This document shows, in pieces, positions 1-7,106 of a stretch of DNA of 64,000 bases. Location: the NCBI RefSeq assembly GCF_001641335.1, contig NZ_LVEM01000001.1, positions 1,927,223-1,991,222 on the forward strand, given 5' to 3'. A program made the position numbers and the translations under genes. How positions within the stretch are numbered: position 1 is the first letter of the stretch; every line of letters begins with the position of its first letter. A model generated the notes under the pieces. It did no database searches, was not told the DNA's origin, and saw nothing but the letters and a program-made list of their open reading frames with translations. Source of the stretch: Bradyrhizobium stylosanthis. Its GTDB lineage: Bacteria; Pseudomonadota; Alphaproteobacteria; Rhizobiales; Xanthobacteraceae.

Positions 1-37
1 TAAGCGGCCTTAAATGCCGTCCACCTAGGTTGCGGCC

Positions 38-1306
38 ATGGCAACAATGGTCCCACAGAGATTGACGGCCTCAACGTCTGCCGGGCGCACAGGGCAACCG
101 TGGGCTCCATTGCAGGCCTGCGTCGACTGGCTGCTCGCGGGACCACGCCCCCAGCCTGACGACATCCACAACGAATTACTGCAGCAGCGGACCAACAAGA
201 CCAGGACGCTGGTGGTGGCCGTGGCCGCCTCCCTGCTGATCGCGTCGCTGTCCGCCGCTCTCACCGGCGCGCCCTGGGCCTATGCCTGGGTGCTCGCCGA
301 AATCGTGCTCGGCAGCACGCGCATCTGCCTGATGATGAAGGCGCTCGCGAGGGCGAAGCGAGACCGGCGGGCGCCGGTGAACGTTTCGCCGATCTGGGCC
401 GGGCTCGCCTCGGTCGTGCTGATTTCCGCAGGCTGCTATCAATGCGTCGCCTCCGGCGTCATGCCGCTGATCCTGATGGCCGGCATTGGCCTCGCCAACC
501 TCGTCGGCGGCATCGCCTCGCGCAATGCGGGGACGCCGCGCTACGGCATTCTCCTGATCTGCATTCTCACGCTGCCCTTTGCCGCGGCCACGATCCTGTC
601 GCCGGTGCCGTTCCTGTTCATCATCGGCCTGCAAACCCCCGTCTACACGGCCGGAATGATCTTCCTGCTGCTGGAGAACCACAAAATCCTGCTCGACCTC
701 CATCATTCCGAGCGCAACAACCGCCTGATGGCGCATCACGACCTGCTCACGGGCCTGCCCAACCGCGCCCTCAACCAGAAACTGTTTGCCGAGATGCTCG
801 ACGGTCCTTGGCCGGATGCGGCGTCGGGTCCCTCGAAGCTCACGGTGTTCTGCGTCGATCTCGACGGCTTCAAGGGCGTCAACGACAGGTTCGGGCATGC
901 GACGGGTGACGCCGTTCTCGTCACCGTGGCGAAGCGCCTCTGCGCAAGCGTGCGGGACGCCGATGTCGTGTGTCGCATTGGCGGCGATGAGTTTGTCATC
1001 CTGCTGCCGGACATCACCGACGGCGGGGCTGCTGCCGTGGCGCGACGCATCATCGCGCGCGTGGCGGAGCCGTTCGAATTCGAGCCGGCGGCGCGGGTCG
1101 GCGCCAGCATCGGACTTGCGTCGGCACCGCGCGACGGCGTCACCGCCGACGAATTGCTGAGCGCCGCCGATCGCGCCATGTATGAAGCCAAGCGCCGCGG
1201 CAAGGGCGCCTTCGTGATCCACCGTGGCGCAGCCGATGCCGCCACGCTCGTCCCCGATGCGGCCGCCTTCCTTCCCGCGCCGCGTGTTACCGCACTGGCC
1301 GGCTAG
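38..1306 (+). CDS. Membrane-bound GGDEF diguanylate cyclase
   Basis: Predicted diguanylate cyclase of 422 aa that would make cyclic di-GMP at the inner membrane. The first half has about six hydrophobic stretches (roughly residues 57-75, 80-100, 118-135, 140-160, 169-190 and 192-212), forming a sensor region I cannot assign to a named family. The C-terminal half is a GGDEF domain: DLDGFK at 274-279, an intact GGDEF active site at 315-319 and an RDAD at 306-309, exactly five residues upstream, which fits the inhibitory product-binding I-site. The ATG at 38 is the first in frame; one at 47 is also possible. It converges on the desaturase gene, and a CTAG at 1303-1306 supplies both stop codons. 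The input signal is unknown. Confidence 0.88.
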   Translation: MATMVPQRLTASTSAGRTGQPWAPLQACVDWLLAGPRPQPDDIHNELLQQRTNKTRTLVVAVAASLLIASLSAALTGAPWAYAWVLAEIVLGSTRICLMMKALARAKRDRRAPVNVSPIWAGLASVVLISAGCYQCVASGVMPLILMAGIGLANLVGGIASRNAGTPRYGILLICILTLPFAAATILSPVPFLFIIGLQTPVYTAGMIFLLLENHKILLDLHHSERNNRLMAHHDLLTGLPNRALNQKLFAEMLDGPWPDAASGPSKLTVFCVDLDGFKGVNDRFGHATGDAVLVTVAKRLCASVRDADVVCRIGGDEFVILLPDITDGGAAAVARRIIARVAEPFEFEPAARVGASIGLASAPRDGVTADELLSAADRAMYEAKRRGKGAFVIHRGAADAATLVPDAAAFLPAPRVTALAG

Positions 1307-2328
1307 AAACCGCCCGCCTTCTGGTCCGCACCGACCTCGGCGCCGGCCCGCGCCCGGCGGGCGCTGCTTGCCAACTGGCCCGGCCGGTCGTCGTGGTTCG
1401 GCTTTGCCGTGGCAAGCCGCAGCACGGCGGCATAATTCGGCTGCACCTCCATGCGGCCGGCGTGCCGGCTCTCGCTGAGCAGGCGATGCACCTTCGGCAA
1501 ATTGTAGCAGGGCACGTAGAACAGCAGATGATGCTCGAGGTGATAGTTCACGTAATACGGCGCGATGAACAGGCGCTCGAGGAAATTCGCGTGCGTGGTG
1601 CGGGTGTTGCGCAGCGGATCGCTGCTGTCGGGGACGACGGCGTGCTCCGCGATGTTGCGGATGCGGGTGATGACCATCTGCCAGGTGAGCAGCGGTACCA
1701 GCCATAGCAGCGGATAGGCCCACCACACGCCGACCGCCGCTAGCGCGGCAAACATCGCGGCATTGGTGAGACATTGCGGGCCGAGCTTCTCCCAGAAATG
1801 CGCGGCGCGCTGCCGCCATGGCCAGTCCTTCGGCCCGAGCGCATTGAGCAATTGCGCCTTGCGCTGCTGGTAGCCGGTCTGTCCGGTAATGTCGCGAATG
1901 AACTTGCGGCGGTAGCTCAGCCCTGTGATCGGAAACGGCGCGGACAGCACCAGATCGGGATCGTCCTCCTGCTGGGTGCGCGCGTGATGCTGCAGATGAT
2001 AGCGGCGATAGGCGCGCGTCTCCGCAAAGATGGGATAGGCGCAGAGCCATTGGCTCAGCGTCAGATTGGTCTTCTCGTCGGCGGACAGGCAACCATGCGC
2101 GCCGTCATGCATGAGGATCGCAAGCCCGAGCTGGCGCGAGCCGATGGTGGCGACCGCAAGAATGTAGGTCAGCGGATTGGGCCACATCGCGACCAGCGCA
2201 ACCGCAGCGACGATCAGCGCCCAGGCATGTGCGATCAGCGCAACGCCCTTCCAGGTCACACGCTGGCGGACGTCGGCCAATTGGTCGTCGGTCAGGAAAT
2301 CACGGGCACGCATGCGAAGCGCGGTCAT
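1303..2328 (-). CDS. Membrane fatty acid desaturase
   Basis: Integral membrane desaturase of 341 aa that should introduce a double bond into acyl lipid chains. The three histidine clusters that bind the di-iron centre are present: HDGAH (74-78), HLQHH (111-115) and HLEHH (263-267), separated by hydrophobic segments as in this family. The last 30 residues or so are hydrophilic and basic. The start lies 3 nt from the stop of the upstream TetR gene, so the two are co-transcribed and probably translationally coupled. By analogy with TetR-type lipid sensors beside desaturases (DesT-like), expression probably tracks membrane acyl composition. The exact substrate and double-bond position cannot be told from sequence. 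Confidence 0.88.
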   Translation of the reverse strand: MTALRMRARDFLTDDQLADVRQRVTWKGVALIAHAWALIVAAVALVAMWPNPLTYILAVATIGSRQLGLAILMHDGAHGCLSADEKTNLTLSQWLCAYPIFAETRAYRRYHLQHHARTQQEDDPDLVLSAPFPITGLSYRRKFIRDITGQTGYQQRKAQLLNALGPKDWPWRQRAAHFWEKLGPQCLTNAAMFAALAAVGVWWAYPLLWLVPLLTWQMVITRIRNIAEHAVVPDSSDPLRNTRTTHANFLERLFIAPYYVNYHLEHHLLFYVPCYNLPKVHRLLSESRHAGRMEVQPNYAAVLRLATAKPNHDDRPGQLASSARRARAGAEVGADQKAGGF

Positions 2329-2331
2329 GGC

Positions 2332-3039
2332 CTAACTCTCCTCGTCCGAAGGGGGCGATGCATTGCGGTCATCGACAAGACGCAGGCGCGCGGCCTCGCC
2401 GCCGGACTTCGCCTGCTCACCAAGCACACGAAGCATCTCGCCGCAGAGTTCATCCGGCGATCGGCCCATGGCATAGCCTTCGAGGATGACGCCGATGGCG
2501 ACAGCCCAGAACCGCCGCGAGCTTTCGTCGGGAGCGCGCAGGGAGCGCCAACCGTGGCGCGCGACCTGGCTGGCATAGGCGCGTGCGCCCTCGCTGTGGA
2601 GGCGTTCGATGGTGCGCTCGACCAGCGGCGCGAGATCCTGGCGCCGCCGCGTCAGGGTCAGGGCTTCGGCGAAGAAGGCGACCGAATCGCTCGCCGTGAC
2701 CGTCTCGGCCAGCGCGTGGGTGTAGTCCCCCGGCGTGCGCGCCTTCAGCGCGGCCTGCTCGGTCGTGCGCGCCAGATACAGCAGCTCGCGGCAGGCGCAC
2801 TCGACGAACAGCGCCTCCTTGGTGCGGAAGTAATAGGTGATCTGGCTCGGGAAGGCGTTCGCGGCGGCCGCGATGTCGGTGATCGAAGCACCCGACAGTC
2901 CCCGCTCCCGGAACAGCGGGCTTGCCGCATCCAGCAGCAGCGAGCGCATCTTGCGGCCCGCCGAGCGCGTGGCGCGCGCCGCATGCTTGGGGTCGCCGGC
3001 GCCCGGTTCCGATGCCGCATGGGCAGGCTTTTCTGCCAT
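2332..3039 (-). CDS. TetR-family regulator of the desaturase
   Basis: TetR-type repressor of 235 aa. After a basic, Ala-rich N-terminus comes a typical helix-turn-helix domain (GASITDIAAAANAF, then ITYYFRTKEALFVE), followed by a variable ligand-binding domain. The ATG at 3039 is chosen because GGGAG lies just upstream. An in-frame TTG at 3075 would put the start inside the palindromic operator. The desaturase follows after 3 nt on the same strand, so the protein probably controls its own gene and the desaturase from the operator at 3052-3088. A fatty-acid or acyl-CoA ligand is inferred from context only. Confidence 0.85.
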   Translation of the reverse strand: MAEKPAHAASEPGAGDPKHAARATRSAGRKMRSLLLDAASPLFRERGLSGASITDIAAAANAFPSQITYYFRTKEALFVECACRELLYLARTTEQAALKARTPGDYTHALAETVTASDSVAFFAEALTLTRRRQDLAPLVERTIERLHSEGARAYASQVARHGWRSLRAPDESSRRFWAVAIGVILEGYAMGRSPDELCGEMLRVLGEQAKSGGEAARLRLVDDRNASPPSDEES

Positions 3040-3051
3040 TGGATGCTCCCG

Positions 3052-3088
3052 TTGATTTATTTGTATGCTATACAAACAAATAAATCAA
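3052..3088. promoter_or_regulatory. Long palindromic operator of the TetR-desaturase operon
   Basis: AT-rich inverted repeat standing out from GC-rich surroundings. The outer arms TTGATTTATTTGT and ACAAATAAATCAA are perfectly complementary. Nested inside is a second palindrome, TTTGTAT-GCT-ATACAAA (3060-3076). It lies immediately upstream of the TetR ribosome binding site, where a bound repressor would block transcription. Size and placement fit a TetR site holding two dimers. Confidence 0.75.
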
Positions 3089-3379
3089 GCCGGTACCCCG
3101 AGACGGTCGGTCCTGGCCATGCCCCGCAGGCACCCAAGGGCCGAAAATTGGCCCCCAACCTTGCAAAGCCGGTCAAAATCCGTATAAGGCGCGCATCCGC
3201 AGACCCCGGCCGGGAGCTGAACGGACGGTCTCAACAAATCATTCGTGATTTTGGTGTGGCAGGGCCAGTCGGCCCGTCGTCCCGTGTTTCCGCCTTCTGA
3301 GCTTAATCCCAGAGTCCTTTCCGAAGGCCTCTTAAGGGCTTGACGCCGGGCGATGCGCCAACATGAGGAAAGGACCACC
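3089..3379 (+). other. Upstream region and leader of the rpsF operon
   Basis: This 291-nt gap has no convincing gene. It must carry the promoter of the rpsF-rpsR-rplI operon, but no clear -35/-10 pair can be picked. Close to the gene is a small hairpin CCTT-TCCG-AAGG (3316-3327), followed by a weaker stem to about 3342. Leaders of S6/S18 operons often carry a CCG-containing RNA site bound by the S6-S18 complex; this hairpin is a possible but unproven example. A clean ribosome binding site, GAGGAAAGGA, sits at 3365-3374. Confidence 0.3.
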
Positions 3380-3886
3380 ATGGCTCTCTATGAGCATGTC
3401 TTTCTCGCGCGTCAGGACGCGAGCCCGCAGCAGGTCGAAGAGCTGACTGCGCAGATGACCGGTATCGTCGAGGGTCTCGGCGGCAAGGTCACCAAGACCG
3501 AGAATTGGGGCGTACGCTCCCTCACCTACCGCATGAACAAGAACCGCAAGGCGCACTTCGTGCTGCTCAACATCGACGCGCCCGCTGCGGCGATCGCCGA
3601 GATCGAGCGCCAGGAGCGCATCAGCGAAGACGTGATCCGCTATCTCAGCGTCCGCGTCGAAGAGCTCGAGGAAGGCCCGTCCGCGATGATGCGCAAGGCG
3701 GATCGTGATCGCGAGCGTGACGACCGTGGCGGCGGCTTCCGTGATCGCGAAGGCGGCGGCGGTTTCCGTGGCGACCGTGAAGGCGGTTTCCGTGGTGGAG
3801 ATCGTGACGGTGGCGGCTTCCGCGGTGATCGCGGCCCGCGCCGTCCGCGCGAAGACGCAGAAACCACCACGACGGATGGGGAGTAA
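3380..3886 (+). CDS. rpsF: 30S ribosomal protein S6 with Arg/Gly-rich tail
   Basis: Small-subunit protein S6, 168 aa. It binds the central domain of 16S rRNA together with S18, encoded next door. Residues 1-100 or so are the S6 ferredoxin-like fold ([13 protein letters not shown], then the conserved [19 protein letters not shown] region). The remainder is an unusually long tail of repeated [12 protein letters not shown]-type units ending in an acidic TTTTDGE, longer than the roughly 130 aa of many S6 proteins. The ATG at 3380 has the ribosome binding site GAGGAAAGGA. rpsR begins 5 nt after the stop, so the two are co-translated. The RG-rich tail probably adds RNA contacts (inference). Confidence 0.97.
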   Translation: MALYEHVFLARQDASPQQVEELTAQMTGIVEGLGGKVTKTENWGVRSLTYRMNKNRKAHFVLLNIDAPAAAIAEIERQERISEDVIRYLSVRVEELEEGPSAMMRKADRDRERDDRGGGFRDREGGGGFRGDREGGFRGGDRDGGGFRGDRGPRRPREDAETTTTDGE

Positions 3887-3891
3887 GATCA

Positions 3892-4131
3892 ATGGCTGAA
3901 GCTGGTGCACGCCGTCCGTTTTTCCGTCGTCGCAAGAGCTGCCCGTTCACGGGCGCCAATGCTCCGAAGATCGACTACAAGGACTCCAAGCTGCTGATGC
4001 GCTACGTCTCCGAGCGCGGCAAGATCGTGCCGAGCCGCATCACCGCGGTGTCCGCGAAGAAGCAGCGTGAGCTCGCCCGCGCCATCAAGCGCGCGCGGTT
4101 CCTGGGCCTGCTGCCCTACGTCATTCGCTAA
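3892..4131 (+). CDS. rpsR: 30S ribosomal protein S18
   Basis: Ribosomal protein S18, 79 aa, full length. It binds 16S rRNA as a heterodimer with S6. The family core is clear: [39 protein letters not shown], and the C-terminal [21 protein letters not shown]. The ribosome binding site GGGGAG overlaps the rpsF stop codon, indicating tight coupling. A hairpin follows at 4141-4168 and may trim expression of the downstream membrane-protein gene. Confidence 0.98.
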   Translation: MAEAGARRPFFRRRKSCPFTGANAPKIDYKDSKLLMRYVSERGKIVPSRITAVSAKKQRELARAIKRARFLGLLPYVIR

Positions 4132-4140
4132 GACGAATTT

Positions 4141-4168
4141 CGACCGGCGGCGGTGACGTCGCCGGTCG
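4141..4168 (+). terminator. Intra-operon hairpin after rpsR
   Basis: Inverted repeat CGACCGGCG ... CGCCGGTCG with 9-bp perfect arms and a 10-nt loop, 10 nt after the rpsR stop. No strong T run follows, so it is more likely an mRNA-stabilising or partially terminating hairpin between rpsR and the DUF2232 gene than a full terminator. Confidence 0.45.
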
Positions 4169-4260
4169 TGACTTTCTGAACTCATAAGGCTTCCGGGTCG
4201 TCCGGTCGCCGATGGTTGGGGCGAGACGCCTCTAACCGCTCGAAGGGAGCGGGACAGCTG

Positions 4261-5238
4261 ATGATGGCATTTGCACTCATAGCCTTGATCGCCGGCGCTG
4301 CGTCGGCCCTGATGTTCGCCTCGATCGTGTCGGGCGCGCTTATCTCGCTCGTCCTGTTCTATCTCGCTCCGCTCCCCCTGATGGTCGCCGCGATCGGCTG
4401 GGGACCGCTCTGCGCAAGCGTCGGCGGCATCGCTGCTGCGATCGGCCTCGGCGCCCTGTTCGGCCTGCCCTACTGCATCGCCTTCGCCGTCACCGTCGCA
4501 CTCCCGGCCTGGTGGCTCGGCCATCTCGTCCTGCTCAGCCGGCCGGTATCGGCCGCCGCGCCAGCCTCCGCCACCGAGCCGCCAGTCGAACCCGAGCTCG
4601 AATGGTATCCGGTCGGCCGCCTGCTGCTATGGATCGCCGGTTTCGCCACGCTGACCACGATCGCCGCCCTGCTCACACTCGGCACCGATGCCGAGACCAT
4701 CACCGGCATGCTGAAGCGCGGCCTGATGCGCATCCTGCGCAGCACCGATCCGCAGACCTCCGGTGAAACAGGCCAGTTCGTCGATGCGCTGGTGCGCATC
4801 GCTCCGGCCGCCGCCACCATCGTCGCCATGATGACGCTGACGCTCAATCTCTGGCTCAGCGCCAAGGTCACGGCGACGTCGGGCCGGCTCCGCCGTCCCT
4901 GGCCGGATCTGATGACCGCGGAGCTGCCGCCGATGACGCTGGTGGCGCTCTGTGTCGCGCTCGCCTTCTGCTTCACCGGCGGATTGCTCGCGATCGTGGC
5001 GCAGATCACCACGGCCGCGCTGATGATGGGCTACGCGCTCACCGGCTTTGCCGTGCTGCATACGCTGACGCTGGCACTGAAGAGCCGCACTTTCTGGCTT
5101 GGCTCGACCTATGCCGTCGTGGTCGTGTTCGGATGGCCCGTCATCGCGATGATCATCCTCGGCCTTGCGGACGCCGTGTTCGGCTTCCGCGAGCGCTTCC
5201 TGCGCAGCCGCCAGCCACCGCCGCTGCCAACCCCTTAA
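4261..5238 (+). CDS. DUF2232 polytopic membrane protein
   Basis: Membrane protein of 325 aa with about eight hydrophobic segments. It occupies the position between rpsR and rplI where a DUF2232 (YybS-like) protein is found in many Rhizobiales; its function is unknown. The ATG at 4261 is preferred because AAGGGAG and GGGAC lie just upstream. A TTG at 4216 would extend it by 15 residues without a better ribosome binding site. A tandem ATG at 4264 is also possible. Co-transcription with the ribosomal genes is likely, as it ends 48 nt before rplI. Confidence 0.8.
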   Translation: MMAFALIALIAGAASALMFASIVSGALISLVLFYLAPLPLMVAAIGWGPLCASVGGIAAAIGLGALFGLPYCIAFAVTVALPAWWLGHLVLLSRPVSAAAPASATEPPVEPELEWYPVGRLLLWIAGFATLTTIAALLTLGTDAETITGMLKRGLMRILRSTDPQTSGETGQFVDALVRIAPAAATIVAMMTLTLNLWLSAKVTATSGRLRRPWPDLMTAELPPMTLVALCVALAFCFTGGLLAIVAQITTAALMMGYALTGFAVLHTLTLALKSRTFWLGSTYAVVVVFGWPVIAMIILGLADAVFGFRERFLRSRQPPPLPTP

Positions 5239-5286
5239 GTCCAACCCCGAAACCGAAACTCAAGAGCACTTCAAAGGAGAACGAAT

Positions 5287-5886
5287 ATGGAAGTCATTTT
5301 GCTGGAACGCGTCAACAAGCTCGGCCAGATGGGCGAAGTCGTGAAGGTTCGCGACGGCTATGCCCGCAATTTCCTGCTCAAGCGCGGCAAGGCGCTGCGC
5401 GCCACCGCCGACAACCGCGCCAAGTACGACGGCATGAAGGCCGATCTCGAGGCTCGCAACCTCGCCTCCAAGGCCGAGGCGTCCAAGGTCGCCGAGAAGA
5501 TCGAGGGCAAGAACATCGTCGTGATCCGTCAGGCGTCGGAAGCCGGCCAGCTGTTCGGCTCGGTCAACGTGCGTGACATCGTCGTCGCGTTCGAAGCCGA
5601 CGGCGTTTCGCTGGCCCGCCCGCAGATCCAGCTCGACGCGCCGATCAAGACCATCGGCAAGCACGCGATCACCGTTGCCGTGCACCCCGAGGTCGAGGTC
5701 GAGATCACCGTCACCGTCGCCCGCAGCCAGGACGAGGCGGAGCGCATCAACCGCGGCGAGGACATCTCGACCCGCAACGAGGACCGCGACGCGGCCGCCG
5801 AGGCGATCGCCGCCGCCGGCGAGTTCTTCGATCCGGAAGCCCAGCACGACGACGTCGAGCCGGCTCCGGCTGCGGAAGAGAAGTAA
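5287..5886 (+). CDS. rplI: 50S ribosomal protein L9
   Basis: Large-subunit protein L9, 199 aa. It shows the usual plan: N-terminal rRNA-binding domain ([21 protein letters not shown], then [13 protein letters not shown]), a long connecting helix rich in Ala, Lys and Glu, and a C-terminal domain (residues about 85-150). The last 45 residues or so are an acidic, Ala-rich extension, making it longer than the 150 aa typical of E. coli L9; such tails are common in alphaproteobacteria. The ribosome binding site AAAGGAGA is ideal. An intrinsic terminator follows, closing the operon. Confidence 0.97.
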   Translation: MEVILLERVNKLGQMGEVVKVRDGYARNFLLKRGKALRATADNRAKYDGMKADLEARNLASKAEASKVAEKIEGKNIVVIRQASEAGQLFGSVNVRDIVVAFEADGVSLARPQIQLDAPIKTIGKHAITVAVHPEVEVEITVTVARSQDEAERINRGEDISTRNEDRDAAAEAIAAAGEFFDPEAQHDDVEPAPAAEEK

Positions 5887-5909
5887 GCCTCGCACTCATA
5901 CGCGAAGCG

Positions 5910-5944
5910 AAGCCCGGTCGCTTCAGGCGGCCGGGCTTTTCGTT
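5910..5944 (+). terminator. Intrinsic terminator of the rpsF-rplI operon
   Basis: AAGCCCGG (5910-5917) pairs with CCGGGCTT (5931-5938) around a 13-nt loop, followed by TTTTCGTTTT. The stop codon and last codons of the convergent thioesterase gene lie inside the element, so it may serve both directions. Confidence 0.75.
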
Positions 5945-6390
5945 TTGGCGCCGACGTCCTCGCTCAGCATCGCGATCGAGGCGAGCGCCGTTGCCGTATG
6001 CTTCTCGACACCGTCGCTGACACAGAACACGTCGGCGGCGACCACCGAGACCTGGCGGCCCGGCTTGATCACACGGGCACGGCAGATCAGCTTCTCGCCG
6101 ACCGCGGGCGACAACAGGTTGAGCTTGTATTCCGCCGTGAGCGCCGGCTGGCCGCGTGACGTTGCCGCGGCGATGGTCGTGGCGTTGTCGACCAGGAAGG
6201 CGGTGACGCCGCCGTGGAAGAAGCCGTGCTGCTGCAACAGCTCCGGCCGGCGCTCCACCGCGATGGTGCAGGTGCCGCGCGTTAGCTCTGAGAGCTCGGC
6301 ACCGACCAAATTCATGAAGCCCTGGCGGCCGACATTGGCGTGAATGTGCGCGGCGATCGGCTCAAACTCGGGATCGGATTCGGCTCGCAT
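5923..6390 (-). CDS. PaaI-type hotdog-fold thioesterase
   Basis: Acyl-CoA thioesterase-like protein, 155 aa. The hotdog core is recognisable: the helix segment LLQQHGFFHGGVTAFLVDNATT, corresponding to the HGG active-site region of the PaaI/YdiI group, followed by beta strands (ALTAEYKLNLLSPAVGEKLICRARVIKPGRQ). The ATG at 6390 has AGGAGGT directly upstream; longer in-frame readings are out-of-frame shadow of the regulator gene. It starts 11 nt after the TetR gene on the same strand, so the two form an operon. A role in hydrolysing small or aromatic acyl-CoAs is inferred from the family. Confidence 0.85.
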   Translation of the reverse strand: MRAESDPEFEPIAAHIHANVGRQGFMNLVGAELSELTRGTCTIAVERRPELLQQHGFFHGGVTAFLVDNATTIAAATSRGQPALTAEYKLNLLSPAVGEKLICRARVIKPGRQVSVVAADVFCVSDGVEKHTATALASIAMLSEDVGAKTKSPAA

Positions 6391-6401
6391 GAAACCTCCT
6401 C

Positions 6402-6998
6402 TCATTGCTTGTTGATGCGATCGGGCGGCACCAGCGCGCGAATGGCGCAGGCGATCAGCGTAGCGCTCTCGGCCCGCGGATCGGCGCGGTCGCGGCCCGA
6501 CAGGAAGGCCCGGCAAAAAATCTGCGCCGGGCCGATCAGCTGGCTGACGAACATCACCGGCGTCATCGGCAACAGCTCCCCGCGCGCGACCAGCGGCGCG
6601 CGCCAGCGTTCGATACCTTCGGCAAGCCGTGCATTCTGCGCGCGCTGGGCATCGCGGACGTCGTCGCCCCATTCGCTGCGCGAGATCTCGAAGAGATAGC
6701 GAGCCTCGCGGCGGCTCGAGACGACCCAGTCCAGATGCGCGTGGATCAGTCTTCCGATGCCCTGCTCTGCATCAGGGACCGGATCGAGCACGGCCAGCAC
6801 GGCGGCGTGATAGTGCCTGAGCACTTCCAGGAACAGCGCGCCGGCGAGCTCCTTCTTCGAGCCGAAGGCGTGAAAGAAGCTGCCGTTGGACGCCCGCGCC
6901 CGGGTGCGGATCGCGGCCACCGTCGCAGCTTCGAAGCCGACGCGGTCGAACACGGCCAGACCCGCCGCCAACAGATCGTCACGCACACTCGCCGCCAT
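6402..6998 (-). CDS. TetR-family transcriptional regulator
   Basis: TetR-type repressor of 198 aa. The DNA-binding domain (residues about 5-50) shows GFEAATVAAIRTRARASNGSF followed by FHAFGSKKELAGALF. The C-terminal domain resembles those of ligand-sensing TetR proteins but gives no ligand clue. The ATG at 6998 is chosen because TAGGAGGTGT precedes it; a GTG at 7004 would overlap that site. It is first in an operon with the thioesterase gene and probably represses both genes from the twin palindromes at 7009-7036. Confidence 0.87.
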   Translation of the reverse strand: MAASVRDDLLAAGLAVFDRVGFEAATVAAIRTRARASNGSFFHAFGSKKELAGALFLEVLRHYHAAVLAVLDPVPDAEQGIGRLIHAHLDWVVSSRREARYLFEISRSEWGDDVRDAQRAQNARLAEGIERWRAPLVARGELLPMTPVMFVSQLIGPAQIFCRAFLSGRDRADPRAESATLIACAIRALVPPDRINKQ

Positions 6999-7008
6999 CG
7001 ACACCTCC

Positions 7009-7036
7009 TAGAGCGTTACTCTAGAGCATCACTCTA
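7009..7036. promoter_or_regulatory. Twin palindromic operator for the TetR-thioesterase operon
   Basis: Two 15-nt palindromes share two bases: TAGAG-CGTTA-CTCTA (7009-7023) and TAGAG-CATCA-CTCTA (7022-7036). Centres are 13 nt apart. They lie directly upstream of the ribosome binding site of the TetR gene. Tandem TAGAG/CTCTA sites next to a TetR gene strongly suggest an autoregulatory operator bound by two dimers. Confidence 0.72.
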
Positions 7037-7053
7037 ATTGAGGTCAAGACGAC

Positions 7054-7082
7054 GCGGAGGCCGCGATGAACGCGGCCTCCGC
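7054..7082 (-). terminator. Perfect 12-bp hairpin after the cytochrome c-like gene
   Basis: GCGGAGGCCGCG and CGCGGCCTCCGC form a perfect 12-bp stem with a 5-nt loop, 25 nt beyond the stop of the leftward cytochrome c-like gene. It has no long T tract but is well placed to separate that gene from the TetR promoter region. Confidence 0.5.
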
Positions 7083-7106
7083 AGGTCGATCAGGACAATA
7101 CGGGAT

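Noticed and set aside
176..2092. A 638-codon minus-strand frame over the GGDEF and desaturase genes
   Set aside because: Composition is Arg/Ala/Gly-rich with no domain; the GGDEF protein and the desaturase explain the region fully.
3338..3355. TTGACG near 3338 as the -35 box of rpsF
   Set aside because: At the required spacing the -10 position would fall inside the ribosome binding site, leaving no room for a transcript leader.
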